A DNA stretch of 64,000 bases. Origin: Bdellovibrio svalbardensis (GTDB taxonomy: Bacteria; Bdellovibrionota; Bdellovibrionia; Bdellovibrionales; Bdellovibrionaceae). The notes beneath the pieces are model-generated. The model searched no databases, was not told the DNA's origin, and worked only from the letters and a program-made list of their open reading frames with translations. The stretch spans positions 806,001 through 870,000 of the forward strand of contig NZ_JANRMI010000002.1 in NCBI RefSeq assembly GCF_029531655.1, written 5' to 3'. Of this stretch, positions 8,690 to 17,160 are shown in pieces; positions within the stretch are counted from its first letter, which is position 1; the number at the start of each line of letters is the position of its first letter. A program made the translations under genes and the position numbers.

Positions 8690-8718
8690 AGTCTAGGGAC
8701 GCACAAGTCGTTTGTCGA
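8690..8718 (-). promoter_or_regulatory. Promoter directly at the lptD start
   Basis: On the minus strand TCGACA (8718-8713) and TAGACT (8695-8690) are spaced 17 bp. Transcription about 7 nt downstream would begin at 8683, the first base of the GTG start codon. No ribosome site is present. This points to a leaderless lptD mRNA. Confidence 0.5.
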
Positions 8719-8821
8719 GGTGGAAATAGCCTTTTTTTAACGACAATTCTGGCCTCCGAAATCGACGGGTTTTAGCCGTTAAGATATGGCACGTCATTTT
8801 TATCTTAAGAAGAGGTCTTTC

Positions 8822-9151
8822 ATGGAAGTTAGAATCTTGCTCGACGGCGATGTCGCTGTTGTATCTTTGAGCGGTCGCATTGAAATTGAAAAAGCGCAAT
8901 CCTTCAAAACAGCCTGCCTACAGAACTTCAAAAACAAAAAAATTGTCTTTTGCATGAAGAACCTCAATTTTGTAGGCTCGTCAGGCATTCAGTCTTTCTT
9001 TGGAATTCTCAATGACCTTAATGCTGCAAATAAAATGAACGCGAAAATCGCGGGTTTGAACCCGGATTTCCAGCGTCTTTTCAGTTTTACAGAATGTTCT
9101 AATTTGGAAGTCCACGAAAGCGTGGAAGGGGCCTTGCAGAGTTTTGTCTAA
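8822..9151 (+). CDS. STAS-domain anti-sigma-factor antagonist-like protein
   Basis: STAS proteins of the SpoIIAA/RsbV type are phosphorylated on a conserved serine and control anti-sigma factors or signalling complexes. The 109-residue protein starts MEVRILLDGDVAVVSLSGRI. It has the phospho-site region NFVGSSGIQSFFG, where the serine pair follows the usual hydrophobic strand. The start at 8822 is chosen over 8786 because AAGAGG precedes it. It stands alone between lptD and a convergent coiled-coil gene, so the partner kinase or phosphatase is not in this window. Confidence 0.85.
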   Translation: MEVRILLDGDVAVVSLSGRIEIEKAQSFKTACLQNFKNKKIVFCMKNLNFVGSSGIQSFFGILNDLNAANKMNAKIAGLNPDFQRLFSFTECSNLEVHESVEGALQSFV

Positions 9152-9161
9152 GAGCGGTGCG

Positions 9162-9191
9162 AAAAAAAAAGCTCCAGTGATGCTGGAGCTT
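9162..9191 (-). terminator. Terminator of the 9200 coiled-coil gene
   Basis: On the minus strand AAGCTCCAG, a 5-nt loop and CTGGAGCTT are followed by a run of T residues (the A-run on the plus strand at 9162-9170). It lies directly behind the stop of the 9200-10330 gene. Confidence 0.85.
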
Positions 9192-9199
9192 GACGCAAG

Positions 9200-10330
9200 T
9201 TAGCTGTCTTTACGTAATTCATTTAATTTCTGACTTAACTCAAGGTTTAGTCTCTCTAAAGCAGAGATGGCGACCTTGAGTTTTTCATTTTCCTCGTTCT
9301 TCGCTGTCCACATATAACGAAGGCTCTCGAGCTGCTCAATATATTGGCGATTGTCCCGCTCAAGCTTTTGAATAGTCTCTTGATCTTCGACCACGCGAAT
9401 TTGCAGATCAGCATGTTCAACGCCTAGTTTTTGATTCTGGCGAGTGAGTTCACTTTGACGTTCCTGCAGGCGCTGGATGTCTTTGTCCAGAGCTTGCTTC
9501 ATGTCCTCTTTTCTTCTTCTTAAAGTCACCAATTCGTTTTCAAGTGCATCTTGGCGTTCAAGTGATGCATTAAGTTTCATAGTCTTCACTTCAAGCTCTT
9601 CCTGGGCTTGATGAAGTACTTGAAGTTCTTTGCTCATGCTTTGAATTTGTTCTTCATAGAAGGAAATCATCTCTTGAGCCTTCTTTTCGGAGGCTTCAAT
9701 TTGATAACGGGAGTTTTTCGTCACTTCGATGATTTGATGGCGGATGTCGCGCAGCAGTGCTTCTTTGTGAGCGTGGCTGCTTTCAAGTTCCTGAAGTTTC
9801 AAATCTTGCGTGCGAGAGTACTCTTTGAGTTGCGTGATATAAGGTTTGACCTGAGTTTTGATGCGCTCATGGTATTTTTCATGGCGTACCAGATCGGCGG
9901 TCATATTTTGCACTTTTTCCTGAAGCGCGCGCAATTTTTCCGCTTGGATTTCTTTTTCTCGTTCGATTTGGTCGAACTTTTGTTTCCAAAGGTTGTCTTT
10001 TTCTTTCCAAACCAGGATTTGATCCGTGATTGACGACTGAGCAAGGCGAGTCTTGTTGGTCTCTTCGCTCATTCTTTGGTTTTCAGTTTCTAATAGGGAT
10101 AGACGGCGCAATGAAACTTTCAATCGAGCCATAAGATCTTCGTTCTGTGAAATAAGATTTTCCACAGTTGAAGATTTCAAGATTTCCTTTGGCAAATGAC
10201 TGAGGTCGGCTCTTTTTGGGAGCTCGTCTGGCAATGGGATATTGCCCACAGGCTGATGAGCCTGAGTCAGATGTTCTTTTTCAAAATCAAGATGTCCTAA
10301 TTTCGCGCTTTGGAATGATTCGGTGTCCAT
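9200..10330 (-). CDS. Long coiled-coil protein, unknown function
   Basis: The 376-residue protein has an N-terminal stretch of about 60 residues without heptads. Then near-continuous coiled coil follows from about residue 60 to the end, rich in Glu, Lys, Gln, Leu and Arg (for example LRRLSLLETENQRM). It has no signal peptide or membrane segment, so it is probably a cytoplasmic scaffold or filament-type protein. Bdellovibrio is known to carry an intermediate-filament-like coiled-coil protein (Ccp), but coiled coils resemble each other by composition and I do not assign it. Ribosome site GGAGGAGGG is strong. Confidence 0.8.
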   Translation of the reverse strand: MDTESFQSAKLGHLDFEKEHLTQAHQPVGNIPLPDELPKRADLSHLPKEILKSSTVENLISQNEDLMARLKVSLRRLSLLETENQRMSEETNKTRLAQSSITDQILVWKEKDNLWKQKFDQIEREKEIQAEKLRALQEKVQNMTADLVRHEKYHERIKTQVKPYITQLKEYSRTQDLKLQELESSHAHKEALLRDIRHQIIEVTKNSRYQIEASEKKAQEMISFYEEQIQSMSKELQVLHQAQEELEVKTMKLNASLERQDALENELVTLRRRKEDMKQALDKDIQRLQERQSELTRQNQKLGVEHADLQIRVVEDQETIQKLERDNRQYIEQLESLRYMWTAKNEENEKLKVAISALERLNLELSQKLNELRKDS

Positions 10331-10493
10331 AGCCCTCCTCCATGAAGTCTAGGTCGCCAGCCAGATCTAAGCATCTCAGGACGAGACGTTGGTCGTCAAA
10401 CCTTCGCCTTGAAAGCTAGACTTTGGGCTTATGGTTTTCTGGCAAATATACGATATTTAACTAAAACCAGGCTTTTGCCGACAAGTCCTGGGT

Positions 10494-11084
10494 ATGGCAT
10501 TACCAGCTTTAAAAGACGTCGTTGCGGTGACAGAAGAAAATAAAAAGAAGGAAGAGTCTGCATTCTTTGATGTTGGAGTGGATCGTTCTGACATGGGAAG
10601 GCCGGAATCTTTACGTTATAATATTCTGACCTGGGTTCTGAGTGAACGCTATGACAAGGCCATTGAGGAGCTGAAAGACTTTCTGGAGAAGCCTTCTGAA
10701 TATCCAAATTTCCAGGATAAAGTGACACGATATATTCATCACTCAATTGATTTGATTTATGCGATCAAGGCAAAGAGAAGTTTCCCCGGCATCAACTCTT
10801 TAACTCGCGCCAAACAACAGGAGCTGCGTGAGAAGTTTAAAGAGCACTATAAAGAACTGCAGTATATCCTTAAGGTTGTTGAGAAAATTCAGGGCGATCT
10901 AAGGGTGCAGGATGTCCGCTCAACTATATATGTAGTCAGGGCTCTGTGGTTGGCGACTTTAGGAGTGATTGTCCTGGCGTTCTGGCTGGATATTGTGAAT
11001 GGCCTGATGAAGACGAGTGTCATTGTTTTTGATGATGGCTATGGGAAGCTTGCTAATTGGCTTGCGGAGAAGATCGGTCTCTAG
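10494..11084 (+). CDS. Membrane-anchored protein of unknown function
   Basis: The 196-residue protein is not recognised. Residues 1-145 are soluble and helical (for example YNILTWVLSERYDKAIEELKD and a KEHYKELQYILKVVEKIQ helix). One membrane segment follows around 150-172 (ALWLATLGVIVLAFWLDIV), then a short C-terminal tail. There is no signal peptide, so the bulk is probably cytoplasmic. The start at 10494 has only a weak ribosome site (CCTGGGT). It is convergent with the VKOR-DsbA gene and shares a bidirectional terminator with it. Confidence 0.75.
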   Translation: MALPALKDVVAVTEENKKKEESAFFDVGVDRSDMGRPESLRYNILTWVLSERYDKAIEELKDFLEKPSEYPNFQDKVTRYIHHSIDLIYAIKAKRSFPGINSLTRAKQQELREKFKEHYKELQYILKVVEKIQGDLRVQDVRSTIYVVRALWLATLGVIVLAFWLDIVNGLMKTSVIVFDDGYGKLANWLAEKIGL

Positions 11085-11112
11085 GTATTGAATTTTAGAT
11101 GTAAAGAATAAA

Positions 11113-11150
11113 AAAAAGGCATTCCGACTTGGAATGCCTTTTTTGTTTTT
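11113..11150. terminator. Bidirectional terminator between 10494 and 11179 genes
   Basis: AAAAAGGCATTCC (11113-11125), loop GACTT, GGAATGCCTTTTT (11131-11143), with A-run and T-run flanks on either side. It can serve both convergent genes. Confidence 0.9.
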
Positions 11151-11178
11151 ACGGATCTGCGATCTTGCAGGAGAGCTG

Positions 11179-12393
11179 TTACTTCTTCAAAGACTTGTAA
11201 GCAGCATCAAGGACAGGCAAAAGTTGTCCGCCATTGAGCACTCGGCCGTTAACAAAGACAGTGGGTGTTCCTTGGATTTGAGCAGCGGCACCCTCGTTGG
11301 CCATTTTAATAACCATGGCTTTCACCTCAGGTCCTTCAACGCACTTTTTCAGGTCCTCTTTAGTGATTCCAATAACCGGAGAAACAGCTTCAAGATTTTT
11401 CTCTAAGTTTTGCGCTTGAATGATGTCCATTTGGTTGTCGAAGAAATAGTTGTGAGCTTTCCATCCAGATTTATTGATTTGCTCCGCGCACATCACTGCG
11501 ATAGCCAGGCCGCAAGAAATCCCGTCGCCGCCACCTTTGATGGCGTCATTGCAGGTTCCATCAAGAGGGAATGGCTTGAAGATCAATTTAACATCGGGGT
11601 GGCTGTTTGTGAAAGCATGCAGGCTGGGAACCGCATGTTTACAGTGCGGGCATCTGAAGTCAGCGAATTCAACGATTGTCATGATTGGTTCGCTGTTGCC
11701 GGCTTGCAAAGAAAGTCCTGTTGTTAGGTCGAAATTTTGCTGAGGCGATGATTGCCAGTAGATGACTTTGTCATTAGCGATTTTTTCAATATCACTCAAA
11801 CCGTGGCTTTCGAGATACATAAGATTTGCCAAAAAGGCAATGACAGGGACAGCGATGAAGTAGCCAAGGGCCCAGCGGTCCGTTACGAAAAGATCCTTGA
11901 TGTCGTCACTGATATTTCTGAGGTTGACCTTCTCCGCCCCAAGCCAGGTTGTTACGAAGCCAACGATAGAAAGGAAGTAAGCTGTAATACAGAAGATGCA
12001 GAGGTTCTTCATCGCTGTTAGGGAGATAGTCCCCATAACCACGGAGGCAATAACCGTCAATGCAGATAAGATGAATGCGTAACGAGATGTCTTCGCGCGA
12101 TCTTGGGTGAGATTGTAGCGAGTGAGACCCAGGAAGCAAAGAAGGATCAGGTTCGTTGCTACGCCCCAAAGAGCGATGGGAAGCCCCAGGAAAGATGAAA
12201 ATCGGCTGGCTGTGACAGCGTCGCAGTTTAGAACTTCATTGATATTGCAGACAGAGCCACCTTCGCCGAGGCCAAATTTCACTTGGTAAAAGTGCTGTGT
12301 AAGATAGATGTGGATGCCGATGGCGACAAGAGTGGATAGAAGAGCGAGAAGTAGAAATTTGTTTTTGTTGCCTGTGTTTGTCATGCCCTCCAT
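11179..12393 (-). CDS. VKOR-DsbA fusion (disulfide bond formation)
   Basis: The 404-residue protein joins a vitamin K epoxide reductase-like membrane domain (helices to about residue 195) to a periplasmic DsbA-like thioredoxin domain. VKOR cysteines are C49, C57 and the quinone-side pair CIFC (132-135). The thioredoxin motif is CPHC (248-251), with the cis-proline region GTPTVFVNG. The fusion would make disulfides in exported proteins and pass electrons to quinone, replacing DsbB. Start 12393 is the first ATG. An alternative at 12384 follows a GGAGGG with short spacing. Confidence 0.88.
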   Translation of the reverse strand: MEGMTNTGNKNKFLLLALLSTLVAIGIHIYLTQHFYQVKFGLGEGGSVCNINEVLNCDAVTASRFSSFLGLPIALWGVATNLILLCFLGLTRYNLTQDRAKTSRYAFILSALTVIASVVMGTISLTAMKNLCIFCITAYFLSIVGFVTTWLGAEKVNLRNISDDIKDLFVTDRWALGYFIAVPVIAFLANLMYLESHGLSDIEKIANDKVIYWQSSPQQNFDLTTGLSLQAGNSEPIMTIVEFADFRCPHCKHAVPSLHAFTNSHPDVKLIFKPFPLDGTCNDAIKGGGDGISCGLAIAVMCAEQINKSGWKAHNYFFDNQMDIIQAQNLEKNLEAVSPVIGITKEDLKKCVEGPEVKAMVIKMANEGAAAQIQGTPTVFVNGRVLNGGQLLPVLDAAYKSLKK

Positions 12394-12492
12394 TCAAACT
12401 TAGTTTGTCGCTTGAAATCAATATAATTTATGTGAAAATAAATCGACCTCAGCTTGATGCGAGCCCCAAGGGGCCAGGCAAGACTGCTGGGA

Positions 12493-12509
12493 TCTCGGCG
12501 GAGTCGAGA
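12493..12509 (+). repeat. Leader hairpin, 3-nt-loop family (gene 12533)
   Basis: TCTCGGC (12493-12499), loop GGA, GTCGAGA (12503-12509): a 7-bp stem with one G-T pair, 24 nt before the TTG start of the next gene. A second small hairpin, GCCCC-AA-GGGGC, lies upstream near 12464-12475. Confidence 0.6.
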
Positions 12510-12532
12510 GTTGGATAGCCAAGGATGACAGT

Positions 12533-14167
12533 TTGACTGATTTAGAAAAGTGGATTCGGATTCGCAAAGATCTGTACTTGCAAATGCAAAAGCAGGTTCA
12601 TCATCGCCTCGGAGAGAATACTCCTGAGTTGATGCGTTATCATAAGGTCTATGACCAAGAGTTTTCTAAAAAATGGCAGGCTGCAACCAAGGAAGACCTG
12701 TGGGCGCAGGCGGCTCAGTCTCAGGTTGTGTTGATGGGGGATTTCCATGCCCTTCATCAGTCACAAAAAGCCCAAGCGCGGGTCCTGCGAGGGCTTCCAA
12801 AGGGACGAAAAATCATTTTGGCGGTTGAGTTTTTTGAGGCTGCAGATCAAGAGCGAATCGATAAGTATCTGTCGGGCAAGATCACTGAAAAAGAGTTTCT
12901 AAAAGGGGTTCAGTGGCAAAGTCGTTGGGGCTTCCCGTGGGAACACTATCGACCGCTTTTGCGTTGGGCTCAGAAAAATAAAATCGCAGTTCATGGAATT
13001 AACAAGAGTTATAAAAAGCGCAATGCAACCACTTTAAAATCCCGGGATGTTTTCGCCGGGAAAAAAATATCGGAGTTGGTGCGCGCCAATCCAGAGGCTC
13101 TTGTTTTTGTGATCTATGGTGATCTGCATCTAGCCAGCTCCCATATTCCCGAGGAAATAATCAAATGCTTGGGACGGCCTTTTGCGAAAAAGATTTTACG
13201 CATTTTCCAAAATGCTGAAAAAATCTATTTTCAGCTCCTAAAACAGGAATTGGAAGCCACGACAGACGTGGTTCGTTTGTCGCAGAACACCTTTTGTCTG
13301 ATGAGTGTTCCTCCCTGGGTGAAGTGGCAGAACTACCTCATGTACTTGGAACAGACATATGACCAGGGCCTTTACTTTGATGAGGATGATGACGACGACG
13401 ATGATCAGTTGGATTACACAGACCATGTGGGGCGTTATGTCCAGATCATCTCTGAGGAGTTGGGGCAGCCTGTTTCGGTGGCTGGATTGTCGGTCTACAC
13501 GGCGAGGGATTCAGCTTTCTGGGTGCAGGTTCGCGAGAAGTGTGATGCAAAAACAGTAAAATGGGTTGAAGCCATGATTGCCGACGAGGTCTCGTTTTAT
13601 TTGCCAGAGATCCAAGGGGCTTATTTGGCGCGGGCTTCGGTGAATCACGCCGCTTCGCTGGCAATGCAGTTTGTGCATGCGCAGCTCAGTGGATATAAGG
13701 GAATGTTCACCGAGCTGCCGAAGGACTTTTTAAGGTTGATTTGGATTGAAGCAGTTTCTTACTTCGGGTCAAAGATTATCAATCATAAGAGAAAGACGGA
13801 CACCATCGCGGATATCAAATCAAGTTTGAGCGCAAAAGGGCCATCTGATTTAGGTAAGGAATCTTTGCAGTTGTCTCTTGCGCAAAAGATGCATGAATTG
13901 ATGGTTATTACAGGGGTGCCGCGGCATCGTTTGCAAGCGCAGCCACGCAAAAAATGGAGCTATGTTATGGCCTCACGTCTTTTAGGCGGGATGATGGGGG
14001 AGAGGCTTTATGCGGGCTATCATGAAAATCTGGTGAGCACGAAAAACATTTTAAGCTTCTTGAAAAAACCTTTGAGTAATGAAAACTTTGAAGTGGCCTA
14101 CTATGGAATCTTGGAAGTGATTGAATCTCTTCCAGCTCCGTTTTTGAGTAAGAAAGAAAAGCTATGA
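12533..14167 (+). CDS. ChaN/Tiki-superfamily protein (haem-binding uptake-like)
   Basis: The N-terminal half matches the ChaN/Tiki fold: GDFHALHQ (69-76), VEFF (98-101), the segment FLKGVQWQSRWGFPWEHYRPLL, and YGDLHLASSH (195-204). Members include iron-regulated haem-binding lipoproteins and Tiki-type metalloproteases. The His and Glu residues needed for metal or haem binding are present. There is no signal peptide, so it seems cytoplasmic. An acidic run (282-297, mostly Asp) separates it from an unrecognised C-terminal region of about 245 residues. The start is TTG with AAGGA upstream. The gene overlaps the next one by 4 bp. Confidence 0.75.
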   Translation: MTDLEKWIRIRKDLYLQMQKQVHHRLGENTPELMRYHKVYDQEFSKKWQAATKEDLWAQAAQSQVVLMGDFHALHQSQKAQARVLRGLPKGRKIILAVEFFEAADQERIDKYLSGKITEKEFLKGVQWQSRWGFPWEHYRPLLRWAQKNKIAVHGINKSYKKRNATTLKSRDVFAGKKISELVRANPEALVFVIYGDLHLASSHIPEEIIKCLGRPFAKKILRIFQNAEKIYFQLLKQELEATTDVVRLSQNTFCLMSVPPWVKWQNYLMYLEQTYDQGLYFDEDDDDDDDQLDYTDHVGRYVQIISEELGQPVSVAGLSVYTARDSAFWVQVREKCDAKTVKWVEAMIADEVSFYLPEIQGAYLARASVNHAASLAMQFVHAQLSGYKGMFTELPKDFLRLIWIEAVSYFGSKIINHKRKTDTIADIKSSLSAKGPSDLGKESLQLSLAQKMHELMVITGVPRHRLQAQPRKKWSYVMASRLLGGMMGERLYAGYHENLVSTKNILSFLKKPLSNENFEVAYYGILEVIESLPAPFLSKKEKL

Positions 14168-14607
14168 ATAACAAATGGTATTGTCATGTGAACTTAAAAC
14201 CACAAGGTCCATTCTCTTTGGAGGAAGTTCGTGCCAAGGTTCATAAGGGTGAGGTTGGTCCGCAGGATTTAATTTGTGATGAGACAAGCACATGGAAACC
14301 GGCTATGGAGTGGGGGATTTTTGAGTTTCAACTTTTCCCTGCGTCTCAAGGTTTTATTCAAGGGACTGAAATTGCAGATAATGTGCGCGAATGGGTGCTG
14401 TTGGTGGAACAGGCTGTGGGAGTTAAACCTTTACAGGAGGGGCCATTCACGGTGAGTGAGTTGCGTGAATCGTTGATAAATGGAAATGTTTCTCCATATC
14501 AATATGTTTGGAAAACAGGATTGAGTGGATGGTGTCAACTCAAGGATCGGCCTGAGTTTTCGATGGTGATTAGTTCAGAGCGTCTTTCAGATCCTTCCCT
14601 GGCTTAA
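14164..14607 (+). CDS. Protein with two GYF_2-type domains
   Basis: The 147-residue protein contains two copies of the bacterial GYF_2 pattern: WYCHVNLKPQGPFSLEEVRAK at residues 5-25, and LLVEQAVGVKPLQEGPFTVSELRE near residues 80-105, each followed by an aromatic W-K segment. GYF domains bind proline-rich peptides. It overlaps the ChaN-like gene by an ATGA, so the two are translationally coupled and may act together. Its last 38 bp overlap the 3' end of the convergent hupB gene. Confidence 0.8.
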   Translation: MNNKWYCHVNLKPQGPFSLEEVRAKVHKGEVGPQDLICDETSTWKPAMEWGIFEFQLFPASQGFIQGTEIADNVREWVLLVEQAVGVKPLQEGPFTVSELRESLINGNVSPYQYVWKTGLSGWCQLKDRPEFSMVISSERLSDPSLA

Positions 14608-14842
14608 AGCGAGGGATATGGGCGCTGGGGATCTTTACTGTTTCGCCGGTTTTAGGGTTGCGGCCCTGGCGAGATTTTCTAGTGGTTTTTGAGAATGTGC
14701 CAAAACCCACAAGTTTAACTTCATCGCCCTTTTTTAGTGCTTCTTGAATGGTTTTGAGTGTCGCATCCAAAATCTGTTCAGACTGAGATTTTGTGGACTT
14801 TGTTTTTTCAGCGACAATTTCAATCAGTTGAGCTTTGTTCAT
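14570..14842 (-). CDS. hupB: HU-family nucleoid protein
   Basis: HU bends and compacts DNA as a dimer. The 90-residue protein starts MNKAQLIEIVAEKTKSTK. It has the conserved VKLVGFGTFSKTTRKSRQGRNPKTGE arm region (shown here only in part) and ends RFKPGKDLKDALN, full length. An AAGGA ribosome site lies 9 nt upstream, and a good promoter lies at 14902-14930. The gene is single and convergent with the GYF gene, overlapping its coding end by 38 bp. Confidence 0.96.
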   Translation of the reverse strand: MNKAQLIEIVAEKTKSTKSQSEQILDATLKTIQEALKKGDEVKLVGFGTFSKTTRKSRQGRNPKTGETVKIPSAHIPRFKPGKDLKDALN

Positions 14843-14868
14843 TCAGAGAGTCCTTCAAGGGTCATATG

Positions 14869-14885
14869 CTTCAGCGAGGCTGAAG
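14869..14885 (-). repeat. Leader hairpin, 3-nt-loop family (hupB)
   Basis: On the minus strand CTTCAGC, loop CTC, GCTGAAG: a perfect 7-bp stem in the hupB leader, 27-43 nt before the ATG and downstream of the hupB promoter. It has the same architecture as the ffh and rimM leader hairpins but a different stem sequence. Confidence 0.6.
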
Positions 14886-14901
14886 AAATTGCCGGAAAAT
14901 G

Positions 14902-14930
14902 AAATTAAAATTTGCCCTAAAAATGGTCAA
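14902..14930 (-). promoter_or_regulatory. Promoter of hupB
   Basis: On the minus strand TTGACC (14930-14925) and TAATTT (14907-14902) are separated by 17 bp. Transcription would start near 14895, giving a leader of about 53 nt that contains the hairpin at 14869-14885. Confidence 0.55.
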
Positions 14931-14981
14931 GTTAAATAAGATGAAATAGTCTGTTAGTCTTGGAAAATGATGGGAGCGGTC

Positions 14982-15686
14982 ATGATGAATTTAATTTGGG
15001 CACTTATGTTTTCTTTGTCTTTTGCGCAGGAAAAATCTTCTGCTGTGCTCTATGACTTGAAATCCAATCAATCTAAAAAACTCTATACACTGAGTATTGA
15101 AGCGACATCCATCGACGGTGGAACGCGTTTGCAGACAACTTACCGGGATCTTGAGGGAAAAATTATCGCGCAAGAAAAGGGATTTTCAATCGGAGATGAT
15201 CTTAAAGAATACACCGTTGAGCGACCACAAACGAACGAAAAAGGTCACATTGAAGTTCGCGATGGACGGGTTTATTTTGAGTATGAAGGGCCAGGCGGTA
15301 AAACGAAAAAAGACGACGAAAAGGTGAAGGGCAAAGTCTTATGTGTTGCCAACTTTACCGCTTTTGTTCGGCAAAACTGGGACTCTTTGGTGGCGGGAAA
15401 GGCCATCCCTGTGCGCTATGCAGTTTGGGATCGTCGTGAAACAGTTGGATTCACTTTGGAGAAGATGGGCGAGTCAGATCATAGTGGTAAAAAATGGCTG
15501 GAGATTCGAATGAAGCCGACAAGTTTTGTTATTGCGGCCATCGTGGATCCGATCCATCTTTGGTATTCGGTGGAAGGTAAAAACTTGATGCTGATGAAGG
15601 GGCGCGTGCTGCCTAAGATCCAGGGATCGAGTCATTCAGATCAGTGGAAAGACCTCGACGCAGAAACTGTCTACACTAAAGACTAG
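14982..15686 (+). CDS. Exported protein of unknown function
   Basis: The frame opens at 14967, but GGGAG sits 5 nt before the ATG at 14982, which is preferred (234 residues). A signal peptide (NLIWALMFSLSFAQ) is followed by a beta-rich body with segments LYTLSIEATSIDGGTRLQ and FVIAAIVDPIHLWYSVEG. The latter resembles the end of DUF3108-type periplasmic proteins, but I do not assign the family. It precedes the TPR and FecR-like genes on the same strand. Confidence 0.75.
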   Translation: MMNLIWALMFSLSFAQEKSSAVLYDLKSNQSKKLYTLSIEATSIDGGTRLQTTYRDLEGKIIAQEKGFSIGDDLKEYTVERPQTNEKGHIEVRDGRVYFEYEGPGGKTKKDDEKVKGKVLCVANFTAFVRQNWDSLVAGKAIPVRYAVWDRRETVGFTLEKMGESDHSGKKWLEIRMKPTSFVIAAIVDPIHLWYSVEGKNLMLMKGRVLPKIQGSSHSDQWKDLDAETVYTKD

Positions 15687-15745
15687 TTCAAATTCTCAGA
15701 ATAAGACAGTCTCAATATTTATCGATTTTATCCGATAAGTGAGGC

Positions 15746-16426
15746 ATGAAAAACCAAAATTCATTATTTGTTGTTTTCTGCCTCTGTCTGACTGTGGGTC
15801 TGTTGGGTGTCTACAGTGTTTTTATTGGCTATTTCAATGGTCATCAAGAATATGAAATGCGCCTCTCTGCGCTTCGTAAGCAAGTCGACAGTGAGAAATT
15901 CAACAATTCACTTTTAAGCTATCAGCTGAAGGATTTTCAGCAAACGGTGGCTCAGGTTTTACCTGACAATAAAAAACTTCAAGCGAAGTATGAACTCAAG
16001 AATTTAGCTTCGTCAGTACGCGCTCCTGCCAGTGATGAGTCTATTGATCTCTCTCCAGTTCTATTTGAAAAAGGTAAGAAATACTTTAACTCCCAAAGCT
16101 ACGACAAAGCGATTCGCTCATTTTCCGATTTAGTGGAAAAATACCCGCTTTCGAATCACCACGTTGAGGCTCGCTTTTTTATCGCCGAAAGTTACTTCTT
16201 AAAGAAGGACTTTAAGAGCTGTCTGCAAGAGATCGACACTATGGTGTCACAGTATCCTGATAATGATCTGACGGGTTTCATTCTTTTACGAATGGGGCAA
16301 ATCAGTGAAATTAACAATCAGACTGAAGAGGCCTCAGAGGTTTATCAGGCAGTCCAGAAGAACTTCAAGAATGACAAGTTAAAGCAACAAGCCCGCAAAC
16401 TTGCGCAAAGTGTTGAGTTCAAATGA
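15746..16426 (+). CDS. Membrane-anchored TPR protein, CpoB/YbgF-like repeats
   Basis: The 226-residue protein has one N-terminal membrane anchor (residues 7-28), then a coiled-coil stretch. At least two tetratricopeptide repeats follow: LFEKGKKYFNSQSYDKAIRS and the region starting ARFFIAESYFLKKDFKSCLQ. The layout of anchor, coiled coil and TPR resembles CpoB/YbgF, which links peptidoglycan synthesis and Tol-Pal, though no Tol genes are adjacent. It overlaps the FecR-like gene by an ATGA. Confidence 0.8.
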   Translation: MKNQNSLFVVFCLCLTVGLLGVYSVFIGYFNGHQEYEMRLSALRKQVDSEKFNNSLLSYQLKDFQQTVAQVLPDNKKLQAKYELKNLASSVRAPASDESIDLSPVLFEKGKKYFNSQSYDKAIRSFSDLVEKYPLSNHHVEARFFIAESYFLKKDFKSCLQEIDTMVSQYPDNDLTGFILLRMGQISEINNQTEEASEVYQAVQKNFKNDKLKQQARKLAQSVEFK

Positions 16427-17160
16427 AGAAGTGGCTTAAGTTTTTAACCTTTTTGCTGGCATTTCAAATGGAGGTTCGAGTTCGAGCTTCCGGAGATGTT
16501 TTGCAGCAGCCTTCCGCGTGTATGAAGTCCAAAGAGACTTGTGCAATACATGTAACCGGCCCAGCCTTTCATATGATGAAGGATGACTTTGGAATTCATG
16601 CCAGAGAAAATTCAACTTTGATGCGATTATCAGCCGGCCAATGGCGCTTGTTGAAGGGGATTTTGTGGGTTGAAAAATCCACGGGGGTTGAGTTTGAAAC
16701 TCCCTATGCCAATGTGAAAGCTTCGCAAGGGCAGTATTGGTTGATTGAAAAAGGTTCCCAAGTAGTGATTCGAAATATTGATGCGGATCTTCAGGTGGTT
16801 CTGCGTGATGGAAAGAAACTTGAGGTGCCTGCTGGCTTTGAATTCTGGGTTTCTGGGATCAATTCGAAGGGACAGTCTGAGTACGGAATGATTCGTCCTA
16901 TTGATATGAAAGAGCATTTGCCGTTGTGGAATGCATTGTATTCTGGAAGCAAAGATAATTTTGTTAAAGAAGTGCAGAAACTAAAAGAGAATTGGGGCGA
17001 TCTGACTGAAAAGAGCGCCTTCATTTACCAGGCAGCAACGGAACGCAAATTGGCTTCTGTCGCTGAATCGAAGCGTCAAGAAGAGGAAAAAAGCCGCCAA
17101 CAGGCCGCTGAACGTCAAAAGTTGAAGAGTATCTATTTCCAAAGAACCTTTGAGCGCTAG
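16423..17160 (+). CDS. Exported FecR-domain protein
   Basis: FecR-type domains are found in periplasmic regulators and in envelope proteins that sense or bind sugars or peptidoglycan. The 245-residue protein has a signal peptide and a FecR-like core (STLMRLSAGQWRLLKGILWV, then TPYANVKASQGQYWLIEKG). A charged C-terminal helix rich in Arg, Lys and Glu follows (ESKRQEEEKSRQQAAERQK). No sigma-factor gene lies beside it, so a classic FecR signalling role is unlikely. It is coupled to the TPR gene by a 4-bp overlap. Confidence 0.75.
   Translation: MKKWLKFLTFLLAFQMEVRVRASGDVLQQPSACMKSKETCAIHVTGPAFHMMKDDFGIHARENSTLMRLSAGQWRLLKGILWVEKSTGVEFETPYANVKASQGQYWLIEKGSQVVIRNIDADLQVVLRDGKKLEVPAGFEFWVSGINSKGQSEYGMIRPIDMKEHLPLWNALYSGSKDNFVKEVQKLKENWGDLTEKSAFIYQAATERKLASVAESKRQEEEKSRQQAAERQKLKSIYFQRTFER

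Noticed and set aside
9200-10330. Naming the coiled-coil protein as the Bdellovibrio filament protein Ccp
   Set aside because: Coiled coils look alike by composition, and I cannot confirm orthology without an alignment.
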